A DNA stretch of 64,000 bases from Halobellus salinus (GTDB lineage: Archaea > Halobacteriota > Halobacteria > Halobacteriales > Haloferacaceae): contig NZ_BMOC01000010.1 of assembly GCF_014646875.1 (NCBI RefSeq), positions 45,852 through 109,851 on the forward strand, given 5' to 3'. Both the position numbers and the translations under genes were made by a program. The notes under the pieces are model-generated. The model saw only the letters and a list, made by a program, of their open reading frames with translations, was not told the origin of the DNA and made no database searches. Shown here one piece after another: positions 21,563-30,643 of the stretch; position 1 is the stretch's first letter; every line of letters starts with the position of its first letter.

Positions 21563-23261
21563 CGACCCCCCCGGGTCCGCACCTGGCCGCCCGGTGCGAC
21601 GGCTCGCCGACGCGACCGTGGCGAGCGTGGCCGCCGGCGAGGTCATCACCCGCCCCGCGGACGTCGCGGTCGAGCTCGTCGAGAACGCCCTCGACGCCGG
21701 CGCCTCGCGGGTCGACATCGACGTGGCCGGTGACGGGACCGAGCTGCTCCGCGTGCGCGACGACGGCCGCGGGATGCGTCGATCTGATGCGGAGCTCGCT
21801 GTCGAGCGCCACACCACGAGCAAACTCGAACCCGGAGGCAGTGTCGATACGGCTGGCACACTCGGATTCCGCGGGGAGGCGCTCGCCAGCATCGCCACCG
21901 TCGCGGACCTCGAACTCGTGACCAACGACGGCGGCCCGCGCGGGACGCGGGTGGTTGCGGCGGGCGGCCCGGGCGCCGACCGCGTCGAGGCCGCCGGCCG
22001 CGGCCGGGGGACGACCGTCACCGTCCGCGACCTCTTCGCCGGAACGCCGGCCCGCCGGGCGTCGCTGTCGACCTCCCGGACCGAGTTCACCCGGGTCAGC
22101 GACGCGATCTCGCGGTACGCACTCGCCCGCCCCGACGTGAGCCTCTCGCTGGCACACGACGGCAGCGAGGTGTTCTCGACCCCCGGAACCGTCGAGTACG
22201 CCGACGCCGTGCTCGGCGTCTACGACCGCGAGGTGGCGTCGCGGGCGACGGGGTTCAGCGCGGCTCGCGGGGTCGATGACGGGTCGGCCGACACCGGCCC
22301 GTCCGAGGTCACCCTCCGCGGTGCGCTCGTCCAGCCGTCGATCACCCGGGCCCGCCGGGATCACGTCTACGTCGACGTCGGCGGCCGACCGGTCCGTAAC
22401 ACCCGGCTCCGCCGGGCCGTCGTCGAGGGGTATGGCGACCTCCTGCCGGACGGCCGCGAGCCGGTCGCGGTCGTGTCGGTGTCCGTCCCCGAGGGGTGGG
22501 CCGACCACAACGTCCACCCGCGGAAACGGGAGGTCAGGCTCCGCGCGCCCGGTGTCGTCGCGGACGCCGTCGAATCCGCCGTCGCCGATGCGCTGTCGAC
22601 TGCGGACCGCCGGCGGAGCGAGGACCTCGCGATGGACCTCGACAACGCGGTCGAGCCCGTTTCGCCCGGCGACACCGCGTTCGCCGACGCCGCATTCGTC
22701 GGCCAGTTCCGCGGCCTCTACCTGCTGTGTGCGTTCGAGGACGACCTCCTAGTGGTCGATCAACACGCCGCCCACGAACGGATCAACTACGAGCGGTTGC
22801 GCGAGGCGGTCGGCGGCGACACCCCGACGGCACCGGTCGACCCGCCGGCGAGCGTGTCGCTGTCTCCGGCCCAATACGCCGCCGCGGAGGCACACCGGAG
22901 TGAACTCGCGGATCTGGGGTACGACGTCGACCCGTTCGGCGATGCCACGGTCCGGGTCCGGTCGGTTCCCGCGCCGCTGTCCCGTCCCGCTGCCCCCGGG
23001 AGCGTCCGGGACGCCATCGACGCGCTCGGACGGGATGAGACCCCCGACGACGGGCGAGACGACCTTCTGAAAGACCTCGCGTGTCACCCATCGCTGAAAG
23101 CCGGCGACGACCTGACCGACGCGGAGGCCGAAACGCTGATCGACCGGCTCGGCGCGTGTGAGAACCCCTACAACTGCCCGCACGGCCGGCCGACGGTGCT
23201 CACGGTGGCCGAGGAGACGCTCGTTCGGGGGTTCGGCCGACGCACCACCCGGTTGGAGTGA
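21555..23261 (+). CDS. mutL: DNA mismatch repair protein MutL
   Basis: 568 residues from the ATG at 21555, which overlaps the end of mutS. The GHKL ATPase motifs are ELVENALDAGAS (with the catalytic Glu), DDGRGM, HTTSKL and TLGFRGEALASI. The transducer domain runs to about 330. The C-terminal dimerisation domain includes VGQFRGLYLLCAFEDDLLVVDQHAAHERI; this QHAAHE motif, together with CENPYNCPHGRPT near the end, is typical of MutL with nicking endonuclease features, although the classical DQHAxxExxxxE is only partly kept (DQHAAHERINYERL). It acts with MutS. Confidence 0.96.
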   Translation: MSDDPPGSAPGRPVRRLADATVASVAAGEVITRPADVAVELVENALDAGASRVDIDVAGDGTELLRVRDDGRGMRRSDAELAVERHTTSKLEPGGSVDTAGTLGFRGEALASIATVADLELVTNDGGPRGTRVVAAGGPGADRVEAAGRGRGTTVTVRDLFAGTPARRASLSTSRTEFTRVSDAISRYALARPDVSLSLAHDGSEVFSTPGTVEYADAVLGVYDREVASRATGFSAARGVDDGSADTGPSEVTLRGALVQPSITRARRDHVYVDVGGRPVRNTRLRRAVVEGYGDLLPDGREPVAVVSVSVPEGWADHNVHPRKREVRLRAPGVVADAVESAVADALSTADRRRSEDLAMDLDNAVEPVSPGDTAFADAAFVGQFRGLYLLCAFEDDLLVVDQHAAHERINYERLREAVGGDTPTAPVDPPASVSLSPAQYAAAEAHRSELADLGYDVDPFGDATVRVRSVPAPLSRPAAPGSVRDAIDALGRDETPDDGRDDLLKDLACHPSLKAGDDLTDAEAETLIDRLGACENPYNCPHGRPTVLTVAEETLVRGFGRRTTRLE

Positions 23262-23273
23262 GCGGTGCCCCGG

Positions 23274-23648
23274 CTACCACTCCTTGCACGCCGCACACAC
23301 CTGCCCTGACGCCCCCGACCAGAGCTGGTCGGCGGCCGACCCGCACTCGGCACACCGGACGCCGTCGGGATCCCACCGGTAGGTCACGGCCGCCGGGTCG
23401 GTGCTGTCCGCGCCGCCGGCTGCGGCCGCCCCAGGCCCGCCGGTGTCGGGCGCTCGGTCTGCCGAGTCGCCGTCGTCATCCGCGACCGAATCCGCTGATC
23501 CATCGTCGTCATCCGCGACCGAATCCGCTGATCCATCGTCGTCATCCGCGACTGAATCCGCTGATCCGTCGTCGTCATCCGCGACCGAATCCGCTGATCC
23601 GTGCGACTGGCCGCCGACGAACTCGTCGAGCGATCGATCCCGATCCAT
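23274..23648 (-). CDS. Small haloarchaeal zinc-finger protein of DUF7573 type with internal tandem repeats
   Basis: 124 residues from ATG 23646-23648. It has a conserved start (MDRDRSLDEFVGG), an acidic middle, and a C-terminal zinc ribbon VTYRWDPDGVRCAECGSAAD…VCAACKEW with two CxxC pairs. The overall layout matches haloarchaeal proteins I know as DUF7573. The middle is four tandem 30-bp units, each encoding GSADSVADDD, at about 23470-23600, so its length probably varies among strains. Function is unknown. It converges on mutL. Confidence 0.7.
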   Translation of the reverse strand: MDRDRSLDEFVGGQSHGSADSVADDDDGSADSVADDDDGSADSVADDDDGSADSVADDDGDSADRAPDTGGPGAAAAGGADSTDPAAVTYRWDPDGVRCAECGSAADQLWSGASGQVCAACKEW

Positions 23649-23732
23649 ACCCGGACGCAGTGAGGGCGGGGTGACACGAATATGTAGCGGCTGCCCCGCA
23701 CTGTTTTTACCACGCCTCGGCGAATGCCGCGT

Positions 23733-24623
23733 ATGCCCACGATCGACGAGAAGCGGGTGTACACCGACGCGTCCGACACCGAAACGGTCTATCTCGCAAG
23801 CGGACTCGGCGTCGTTTCCGTCTCTGTGTCCGACGACCTGATCGGCGAGTTCAGGGTCGCCCACCGGTGTCGTGCCCGCGATGTTGCGACCGCCGGCCCC
23901 TACGTCGCGGTCGCGACCGACGGGGGCGTGCTCGTCCACGACCGGCGGGGCGACGCGACAACGGACGCGGGAGACGGCGCCGGCGCCGACGCCGAAGAGG
24001 GGGGCGGATCCGGGTTCGCGGCGACCGGGTTCGGCCCCGCGACGGCGGTCGGGTTCCGGGACGGCGCGCTGCTCGCGGGCGATACCGACGGGCGCGTCGG
24101 CCGGTTCGACCTCGGCGACACCGAGGCGGGTGCGGCCGGTGGCACGGCAGACGCCGAGTGGGGCGACCTCGGCAGGGTCGAGGCGGTCAGAGCGATCGAC
24201 GGCGATTTCATCGCCGCCGCAGATGGGGTCCACCGGATCGGGGACTCGGGACTCCGGCCGGTCGGACTCGACGACGCCCGGGATGTCGACGCCGAACCGC
24301 TCGTCGCGGCCGGATCCGGAGTGTACAAACTCGGGAACGGGTGGATGGACGTCGCGTCCGGATCTGCGACGGCGGTCGACGCCGCGGGCGAGCGGGGCGC
24401 GGCAGTCTGCAACGGCGACCTCTACGCCCGCGCGGCCGACGCAGGGGAGTGGACGATCACCGAGCCACCGTTCGACGGCGACGCGACGGTTGCCGCCGTG
24501 GCCCACGGCGCGGCGGCCACGTACGCCGTCACCGAGGCCGGACGGCTCGCGGTCCGGGTCCCGGGCGGGGCGTGGCGCGACCGGAACCTGGGGGTCCGGG
24601 AGGTTGCCGCCGCCGCCGTCTGA
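23733..24623 (+). CDS. HVO_0234-family predicted beta-propeller protein
   Basis: About 296 residues. The sequence consists of repeated short strand patterns with hydrophobic-Gly-Asp turns (VYLASGLGVVSVSV, VAVATDGGVLVHDR, FIAAADGVHRIG, YAVTEAGRLAVRV), consistent with a beta-propeller. It fits the HVO_0234 family, found in this neighbourhood of haloarchaeal genomes. A CTGTTTTTACC box near 23706 is 27 nt before this ATG, favouring it over the in-frame ATG at 23724. Function is unknown. Confidence 0.7.
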   Translation: MPTIDEKRVYTDASDTETVYLASGLGVVSVSVSDDLIGEFRVAHRCRARDVATAGPYVAVATDGGVLVHDRRGDATTDAGDGAGADAEEGGGSGFAATGFGPATAVGFRDGALLAGDTDGRVGRFDLGDTEAGAAGGTADAEWGDLGRVEAVRAIDGDFIAAADGVHRIGDSGLRPVGLDDARDVDAEPLVAAGSGVYKLGNGWMDVASGSATAVDAAGERGAAVCNGDLYARAADAGEWTITEPPFDGDATVAAVAHGAAATYAVTEAGRLAVRVPGGAWRDRNLGVREVAAAAV

Positions 24624-24695
24624 AGCGGGAGCCCCGAGACGGGCGAGTGGGGCGCAGACGGAAAGGGGTTTTACCACGGGTCGTGAGACTCCGGT

Positions 24696-25562
24696 ATGAT
24701 CGTACCCGGGGCGGCCTCGCAGGTCCTCGCAGCGAGGCTCGCGACGGAACTGGGCGAACCGCTTGCGGCCGTGGAGTACGACTGCTTTCCCGACGGCGAG
24801 ACCCTCGCGACGGTCCCCGACTTCGACGGCGGCCGGGCGGTCGTGGTCGCGACCACCGGTTCAAACGACGCGTGGGTCGAACTCCTCCAGCTACAGGACG
24901 CCGTCCGGGAGGCCGGCGCCTCGGAGGTGGTGACCGTCCTCCCGTACATGGGCTACGCGCGGCAGGACCAGTCGTTCGAGGCGGGCCAACCGGTCTCCGC
25001 GCGGGCGATGGCGCGGGCGGTCTCCACCGGGGCCGACCGGGTCGTGCTGGTGAATCCCCACGAGGACGCCGTCGCCGACTTCTTTGCGTGTCACGTCACC
25101 GTCTGCGACGCCGCCGGCCGGCTCGCGGAGCCGCTTCCCGGGAACCTTGACGACCCGCTGTTCCTGTCGCCCGACGCGGGCGCTGTCGGGCTTGCGGAGG
25201 CCGCCCGCGACGCCTACGGCGGCGGCGAGGTTGACTTCTTCGAGAAGACCCGGCACTCCGGAATCGACGTGGAGATCTCGCCGAGCGACGCCGACGCCGC
25301 CGGCCGCAGCGTCGTGCTCGTCGATGATATCGTCGCCACGGGGTCAACGATGAGCGAGGCGGTCGCGCACCTGTCCGCCGACGGCGCCGACCGCGTGTTC
25401 GCGGCGTGTGTCCACCCGCTGCTCGCGGGGAACGCCCGCCTCAAGCTCGAGCGCGCCGGAATCGAGCGGATCATTGGCACCGACACCGTCGAGCGCGACG
25501 TGAGCAGGGTGTCGGTCGCGCCGGTTGTCGCCGCCGCGGTCGACGCCGTCGAAGCCGCGTAG
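24696..25562 (+). CDS. prs: Ribose-phosphate pyrophosphokinase (PRPP synthase)
   Basis: 288 residues. It makes PRPP from ribose 5-phosphate and ATP for nucleotide, histidine and tryptophan synthesis. CFPDGE, LPYMGYARQDQ (class I-type flexible loop region) and the PRPP-binding loop VVLVDDIVATGSTM identify it; the length fits the short archaeal form. A GGTTTTACC TATA-like element near 24670 precedes the ATG by about 26 nt. A uracil-DNA glycosylase remnant follows. Confidence 0.96.
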   Translation: MIVPGAASQVLAARLATELGEPLAAVEYDCFPDGETLATVPDFDGGRAVVVATTGSNDAWVELLQLQDAVREAGASEVVTVLPYMGYARQDQSFEAGQPVSARAMARAVSTGADRVVLVNPHEDAVADFFACHVTVCDAAGRLAEPLPGNLDDPLFLSPDAGAVGLAEAARDAYGGGEVDFFEKTRHSGIDVEISPSDADAAGRSVVLVDDIVATGSTMSEAVAHLSADGADRVFAACVHPLLAGNARLKLERAGIERIIGTDTVERDVSRVSVAPVVAAAVDAVEAA

Positions 25563-25573
25563 CCGTATCGCCG

Positions 25574-25760
25574 ATGTCCGACCCGCCGTTCCCCGACCGC
25601 AGCCACGTTCTCGAACCCGGGTGTTCGCGGTGTCCCGGTCTCGTCGGCTGCGGCGAGCGGATCTCGTGAGGGACCGAGGAGCCCGACGCGGCGGTCCTCG
25701 TGATCAGCGGGACGACGGGGGCTGTCGGCGTCGTGGCTGCCGTCTCGCTGTGTTCACTAC
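25574..25760 (+). pseudogene. Broken uracil-DNA glycosylase (family 4-like)
   Basis: An ATG 12 nt after prs opens MSDPPFPDRSHVLEPGCSRC, PGLVGCGERIS, then TGA at 25667-25669. The frame continues after the stop as GTEEPDAAVLVISG. Haloarchaeal UDGs start this way (iron-sulfur CxxC pair) and normally read ERISWG…EAPG, so the stop sits where tryptophan is expected (TGG to TGA). The homology fades after about 60 codons and the catalytic regions are absent, so the gene is both interrupted and truncated. Confidence 0.65.
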
Positions 25761-26025
25761 CGTTGGATATTGGTGCGGTCTCAAAACGGCGGGCACGAAG
25801 TACACGCGACTCAAACGCGGGAACGTTTTCGCAAGATCGTTAAGACTATCTGATAGTATCTCTCAACGTGTATAGTAGATTGTAGCACGAGAGACCGTAC
25901 GTGAGCTATGATACCAGACGTCCCACGTCGCCACTGGCGACTGCCCACCGCCGAGGAGCGTCGATAACGCGTTCCACCGGCTGGACTGGGGGCTGACGGC
26001 TGGTACGTCGCCGCCCACACATCAT
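25761..26025. other. Intergenic region with a short palindrome upstream of the solenoid gene
   Basis: About 265 nt without a recognisable gene. It contains the imperfect palindrome ACTATC-TGATAGT at 25848-25859 and AT-rich stretches (TATAGTAGATTG near 25870-25881) that could serve as promoter elements for the gene at 26026. A 19-codon ORF beginning MIPDVPRRHWR is present but has no support. Confidence 0.3.
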
Positions 26026-29000
26026 ATGAGACGAAGAACCCTTCTGGCCCTGATCGGCGGCAGCTCTCTCACCGGGAGCCTGGCTATCGGCTCCGGTGCG
26101 TTCTCACAGTCGAGATTGGACCGGCCGATGTCGGTGGCCGTTGTGGGCGATAGCGACGCGTACCTCACGTTGGAGTTCCCGCAGAACACGGTCTCGGTCA
26201 GTTGCGACGGGAGCGTGCAGGTGACGATTCGCAACCGGACCGGCCAACGGATTGACGCACTGACGGTCCAGTTCACGCTCGGAGCGGGGTCGATAGCGAG
26301 TCTCAGTGTGAGCGGACCCGGCACATACACCAAGCCGAGCGGCAGTACAGTGTCGCTCGCCAGCGGAACGCTCGCACCCGGGCAGGCAAGCACAGTGACC
26401 GCCAAAGTTGATAGCTTCGCTGGGCAGGGCGCGACTGACCTCGTGTTCGACGTTGAAGCCAGCGGCGACTCGGTCTCTGTCGCCACAACGTCGGTGCGGA
26501 CCGTCTCACTCGAGTACGACTGTCCGCAGTTGAGGGTGGCCGGTAAGAAACTCGCCTGCCCGGTGTCGGTGACCCAGTCGCTCCCGTCGCCATCGTTCTC
26601 GCCGTCCGTCTCGCAGCCGTCGGTCACGATACCCAAGTCGGACTGTGCCGGCCTCGCGTTCGACCAGGCGACGCTCCGCGACGTCGAGGACTCGATCGAC
26701 CTCTCACGGGGACCCGGTACGATCCGGTCGGCGCTTAACGACGAGAGTGGGATCGACATCACGACGCGCGTGCTGTCGGACGGCCTCTCGTCGAACCGCA
26801 TCAAGCCGATGCCGTCCAGCCCGGGGGACATCGTTCTCGGCGGGAGCGATAAGGAGGCGCGGATCGGAACGACGAACGGCGGGACGGTCGCCGACGTGCC
26901 CGGACGGGTCAAGATCAAGAACGACTCGACTGTCGTGGGCGCTATCGACGTCGGCGGGGAGTTCAAACTCAAAGACGGCTCCGCCGTCGCTGGCGACGTC
27001 ACCACGGATACCGTCGAGGCGGTCAAGAGTTCGCTCCTGCTCGGGAGTCTCACGGCCACGAATGGGGCCAACGGCGTCTCGATCACGTCCGGGAGTCTCG
27101 TCTGTGGCGCCGTCGACGCCGCCGGTCCGGTGTCACAGATCAAGCAGTCTCGCGTGGACGGGAATGTGACTGGCGGTGGCGAGATCAGCGAGATCAACGA
27201 ATCGACGATCGTGGGGAACGTGAAGACGAAGAGCAATAGCAAGGGCGATATTTACGTCAAGCAGAAGAGCACCGTCGGCGGAGACGTCCTCGCCGACGGC
27301 GCCATCCCCGAAGTGAAGGGATCGGACGTGACCGGTTCGCTTGAGGCTGGTGGCAACATCTCCAGTGTGAAGCAGTCGACGGTCGGCGGCGACGTGACGA
27401 CGATCGACGGGAGTAACGGGACGGTGACCGTCGAGGAAAGCACCGTCGGCGGTTCACTCACCGTCGACGGGGCAGTCTCGGCGATCAAATCGGGAAGCGA
27501 GGTCGGGGGCAACGTGACCGCCGGTGGGGAGATCCCCGAGCTCAAGAACTCCGTGGTCGTCGGCGACGTGACCACGACCAGTGGGAGCAACGGATCGGTG
27601 ACGATCGAGGGAGCGACGATCGGCGGCGCCGTCGACGCCGACGGGGCGATCTCGGCGATCAAATCGGAAAGCGAGATTAACGGCGACGTGACCGCAAACG
27701 GGAACGTTTCCTCGATCGAGGGGTCGGACGTCGGTGGTGACGTGACCACGGTCGACGGCAGTGACGGCACGGTCGAGGTGGAAAGCAGCGACATCGGCGG
27801 CGCCATCGACGCTGACGGGAAGATATCGGCGATCAAATCGGAAAGCAGGGTCGCCGGGTCCGTCACTGCCGGCGGCAGCATCGACGAGATCAAAAACTCG
27901 GAGCTCGGTGACAGCGTGACGACCACCGACGGCGGAAACGTCACCGTCGAGAGCAGCACCGTTGGTGGATCGATGACGGTCGACGGCACAGTCTCGAAGA
28001 TCAAGGCCTCGAGTGTAGGCGGCAGGATCGAGGCCGCCGAAGTCGACCAACTGAAGGGAGCCCGGATCGGCGGTGGCGTGACGGCGACGGACGGAACGGC
28101 GAAAGCCATCACCATCGAACGAAACAATGAGAGATCGGTCGTCTGCGGCAGCGTCGAGACGAACGGCCGCGTGGAGAAGGTGAAGAACTCACAGGTCAAC
28201 GGCTCGGTGAGGGCAGCGGAAGTCGGGAAGCTGAAAGGTGAGAAGACCGAGGTTGGCGGTAACGTCGAGACCACGGACGCAGCGGCCGAATTGAACATCA
28301 AGAACCGAAGTACGGTGTTCGGCTCGGTCAGCGCCGCCGGGCCGGTTCCGGAGATCAACTCGAGCACGGTCGAGGGGAACGTCACAGCCGGCGGCAGGAT
28401 CAAGATCAAAGGTAGCGAAGTGTGCACGGCCACTGGCGCCGGATTGAAAACGGAGAACGGAGGGAAGGTGACGGTCAAGGGCGACAGCACGGTCGGTGGT
28501 TCCATCGACGCCGCCGGGCGTGTCGAGAAGATCAAGAACTCGACCGTCGAGGGAGCGGTCACGTCGGACGGCGATGCGACGATCAAAGGGTCGAGTGCAA
28601 CCGTCAAGGGTTCAGTGACGACAAAAAACGGCGGATCGGTGACGGTCGAGTCGGCCACGATAGAGGCCGGCATCGACGCCGACGGCGAGGTAACGAAAAT
28701 CAAGTCCGCGAGTATCACCGGGGATGTGACGGCCGGTGGGCCGGTGAGGAAAATCAAGGCGACGGACGCGGTCGGCGCGGTGACCGCCGACGGCGACGTG
28801 ACGGTGAAGGACTCGACAACGGGGGCAATCACGACAACGACCGGTTCCGACGGTGACTTGACACTCAACTCGAGCACGGTCGAGGGGGCGGTCAGCCTCG
28901 GCGGCGAGGTGACGAAAATCAAGGGGTCGACGGTCGAGGGCGGTGTGACGACCGGCGGCGAGGTGAGGAAGATCAAGAACTCGCGGATCGAAGGGACCGT

Positions 29001-29124
29001 CGACGCCGGCGGTGACGTGTTGCTCAAGGGATCGACGACAGCCACGGGTGACGTTCTGGCTGAGGGGAGCGTAACCGTCTCCGGGAGCGCGACGGTCGAC
29101 GGAGACATCAAGGAGAATCAGTAA
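26026..29124 (+). CDS. Tat-exported giant beta-solenoid surface protein
   Basis: 1032 residues. The N-terminus MRRRTLLALIGGSSLTGSLA is a Tat-type signal, followed by GSGAF and a DUF1102-like beta domain (to about 165) as found in haloarchaeal secreted proteins. After a linker, about residues 290-1028 are built from degenerate units of roughly 19-20 residues with the pattern V.GdVtadGeV.kIKnStV. That spacing of short hydrophobic strands, Gly turns and Ser/Asn/Lys ladders predicts a right-handed beta-helix, similar in style to bactofilins and polymeric adhesins. There is no C-terminal membrane anchor or PGF motif. Function is unknown; a cell-surface filament or adhesin is my inference. A long antisense open frame is a shadow of the repeats. 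Confidence 0.8.
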   Translation: MRRRTLLALIGGSSLTGSLAIGSGAFSQSRLDRPMSVAVVGDSDAYLTLEFPQNTVSVSCDGSVQVTIRNRTGQRIDALTVQFTLGAGSIASLSVSGPGTYTKPSGSTVSLASGTLAPGQASTVTAKVDSFAGQGATDLVFDVEASGDSVSVATTSVRTVSLEYDCPQLRVAGKKLACPVSVTQSLPSPSFSPSVSQPSVTIPKSDCAGLAFDQATLRDVEDSIDLSRGPGTIRSALNDESGIDITTRVLSDGLSSNRIKPMPSSPGDIVLGGSDKEARIGTTNGGTVADVPGRVKIKNDSTVVGAIDVGGEFKLKDGSAVAGDVTTDTVEAVKSSLLLGSLTATNGANGVSITSGSLVCGAVDAAGPVSQIKQSRVDGNVTGGGEISEINESTIVGNVKTKSNSKGDIYVKQKSTVGGDVLADGAIPEVKGSDVTGSLEAGGNISSVKQSTVGGDVTTIDGSNGTVTVEESTVGGSLTVDGAVSAIKSGSEVGGNVTAGGEIPELKNSVVVGDVTTTSGSNGSVTIEGATIGGAVDADGAISAIKSESEINGDVTANGNVSSIEGSDVGGDVTTVDGSDGTVEVESSDIGGAIDADGKISAIKSESRVAGSVTAGGSIDEIKNSELGDSVTTTDGGNVTVESSTVGGSMTVDGTVSKIKASSVGGRIEAAEVDQLKGARIGGGVTATDGTAKAITIERNNERSVVCGSVETNGRVEKVKNSQVNGSVRAAEVGKLKGEKTEVGGNVETTDAAAELNIKNRSTVFGSVSAAGPVPEINSSTVEGNVTAGGRIKIKGSEVCTATGAGLKTENGGKVTVKGDSTVGGSIDAAGRVEKIKNSTVEGAVTSDGDATIKGSSATVKGSVTTKNGGSVTVESATIEAGIDADGEVTKIKSASITGDVTAGGPVRKIKATDAVGAVTADGDVTVKDSTTGAITTTTGSDGDLTLNSSTVEGAVSLGGEVTKIKGSTVEGGVTTGGEVRKIKNSRIEGTVDAGGDVLLKGSTTATGDVLAEGSVTVSGSATVDGDIKENQ

Positions 29125-29341
29125 CGACACGACGCCGGCCGTTCGCCGACGGCACACCGGACGGCGACCCGCAGTGTACGGCGGGGGGATAGTGCGCGTA
29201 GCAGGGCGTACGGCAGTCGCGGTTAGAAGACACCCCTACGGAGTGCCGCGGGGCGGTGTGTGACACGGCGGGGACGGGCAGTCGTCCTGCGTCGAACGAG
29301 CAACCCGAACTTACTTGCGCGATTCGCCCGTCTTCTCGCGC

Positions 29342-29767
29342 ATGAGCGACGACCCGACCATCTTCGAGCAGATCGTCGCCGGCGACATCCCGGCGCGCAT
29401 CGTCTACGAGACGGACACCGTCGCCGCCTTCCTCGACGCCAACCCGCTCGCGCCCGGTCACACCCTCGTTGTCCCGAAGGAACCCCACGAGCGGTTAGAG
29501 GACATTCCCGACGACGAGGCCGCCGCGGTGTGGGCCGCGGTCCAGGAACTCGTCCCGCAGATTGCGGCCGCGGTCGACGCCGACGCCACCACGGTCGGCG
29601 TCAACGACGGCGAGGCGGCCGGCCAGGAGGTGCCGCACGCTCACGTTCACATCGTCCCGCGGTTCGAGGGCGACGGCGGCGGCCCGATCCACGCCGCCGC
29701 CGGCGACCGGCCGGATCTCTCGGAGGACGAACTCGACGGGATCGCGGCCGATATCAGCGGGGAGTAG
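29342..29767 (+). CDS. HIT-family nucleotide hydrolase
   Basis: 141 residues. The histidine triad is HAHVHIVPR (about 110-118), preceded by the typical IFEQIVAGDIPARIVYETD, FLDANPLAPGHTLVVPK start. HIT proteins hydrolyse or transfer nucleotidyl groups, often from nucleoside phosphoramidates or dinucleoside polyphosphates. CTTACTT near 29313 lies about 29 nt upstream, consistent with a leaderless start at 29342. Confidence 0.94.
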   Translation: MSDDPTIFEQIVAGDIPARIVYETDTVAAFLDANPLAPGHTLVVPKEPHERLEDIPDDEAAAVWAAVQELVPQIAAAVDADATTVGVNDGEAAGQEVPHAHVHIVPRFEGDGGGPIHAAAGDRPDLSEDELDGIAADISGE

Positions 29768-29827
29768 GAGCGGGTTGGCCGCGTCGCGACCGCACTTTTT
29801 AACCCCGAGGACGCAGCCACCTCGCGT

Positions 29828-30625
29828 ATGTCGGAGACGCCGAACCCGTCGAGACCGGAGCGATCAAGCGTCGCGGCGTTCGTGGGCGCGACAGGCGGTG
29901 CGGGAACCACCCGGACGGTCGTGGAGGCCGCGTGGGCGCTCGCGGCCGACGACCGGTCGGTCGCAGTGATCGACGCCGCGTTCGCAACGCAGGGCCTCGC
30001 TGACTACGTTGCGGGCCGGATCGACCCCGACGTCACGAGTCTGCTCGTCGACGCCGGGGCCGGGAGTGACGCTGCCGGCACCGCCACCGACCTCTCGGCG
30101 GGGCTGTACGCGCTCGACACCGGCGACATCGGTGGAGAGGTCGCGGTCTGTCCGGCCCACGCGCCGTTCACGCGGCTGGCGCGGGCGAAATCGACCGCGG
30201 CCGCCGAGCGGTTCGAGTCCGTGGTCGGGACCGCGACCGAGCGGTTCGATCACGTGCTGCTCGACGTGCCGCCGATCGCCGCGAACCAGGCGGTCGCGGC
30301 GGTGAACGTCGCTGACACTGTCGCCGTGGTCGCGCCCGCGACCCCCAGGGGCACTGAGGGCGTCCAGCGGTGCCACGAGCGGTTGGCCGACATCGGGAGC
30401 GGCGCGTCGCTCGTGGTGTCGACACGGGGAGAGTTAGAGACCGCCGACATCGCGGTCCCCGCGACCGACGCCGAGGAGACGGCGTCGGCGCCGGCGTGTC
30501 TCGGCGGCGACGCCTTCGGGACCGCCATCGAGCGGGTCGCAGCCGGGGTGACGGGACAGGAACTCCGGGATCTAGACGGTGATGACGGGCTGTTGGGGGC
30601 GGTCGGCGAATATGTGAGTCGGTAG
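29828..30625 (+). CDS. ParA/MinD-like protein lacking the P-loop lysines
   Basis: 265 residues. The fold order follows ParA/MinD ATPases: N-terminal VAAFVGATGGAGTTRTVVEA, SVAVIDAAFATQGLADYV, RFDHVLLDVPPI and DTVAVVAPATPRGTEG. The deviant Walker A motif KGGxGKT is changed: both lysines are threonine (22 and 27) and the following hydroxyl position is arginine (29). ATP hydrolysis is therefore doubtful. A TTTTTAAC box at 29795-29802 is about 30 nt before the ATG. It converges on the DUF7858-type gene, a pairing I recall from other haloarchaea. Confidence 0.75.
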   Translation: MSETPNPSRPERSSVAAFVGATGGAGTTRTVVEAAWALAADDRSVAVIDAAFATQGLADYVAGRIDPDVTSLLVDAGAGSDAAGTATDLSAGLYALDTGDIGGEVAVCPAHAPFTRLARAKSTAAAERFESVVGTATERFDHVLLDVPPIAANQAVAAVNVADTVAVVAPATPRGTEGVQRCHERLADIGSGASLVVSTRGELETADIAVPATDAEETASAPACLGGDAFGTAIERVAAGVTGQELRDLDGDDGLLGAVGEYVSR

Positions 30626-30643
30626 CGGTCGGAACAGCGGGGA

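Noticed and set aside
23470..23600. Considered as a CRISPR or regulatory repeat
   Set aside because: Unit length is a multiple of three and it lies in frame inside a conserved gene.
27252..29111. A 619-codon minus-strand frame antisense to the solenoid gene
   Set aside because: Its Pro/Ser/Thr repeats mirror the solenoid repeats; the plus-strand protein has a Tat signal and a clear start.
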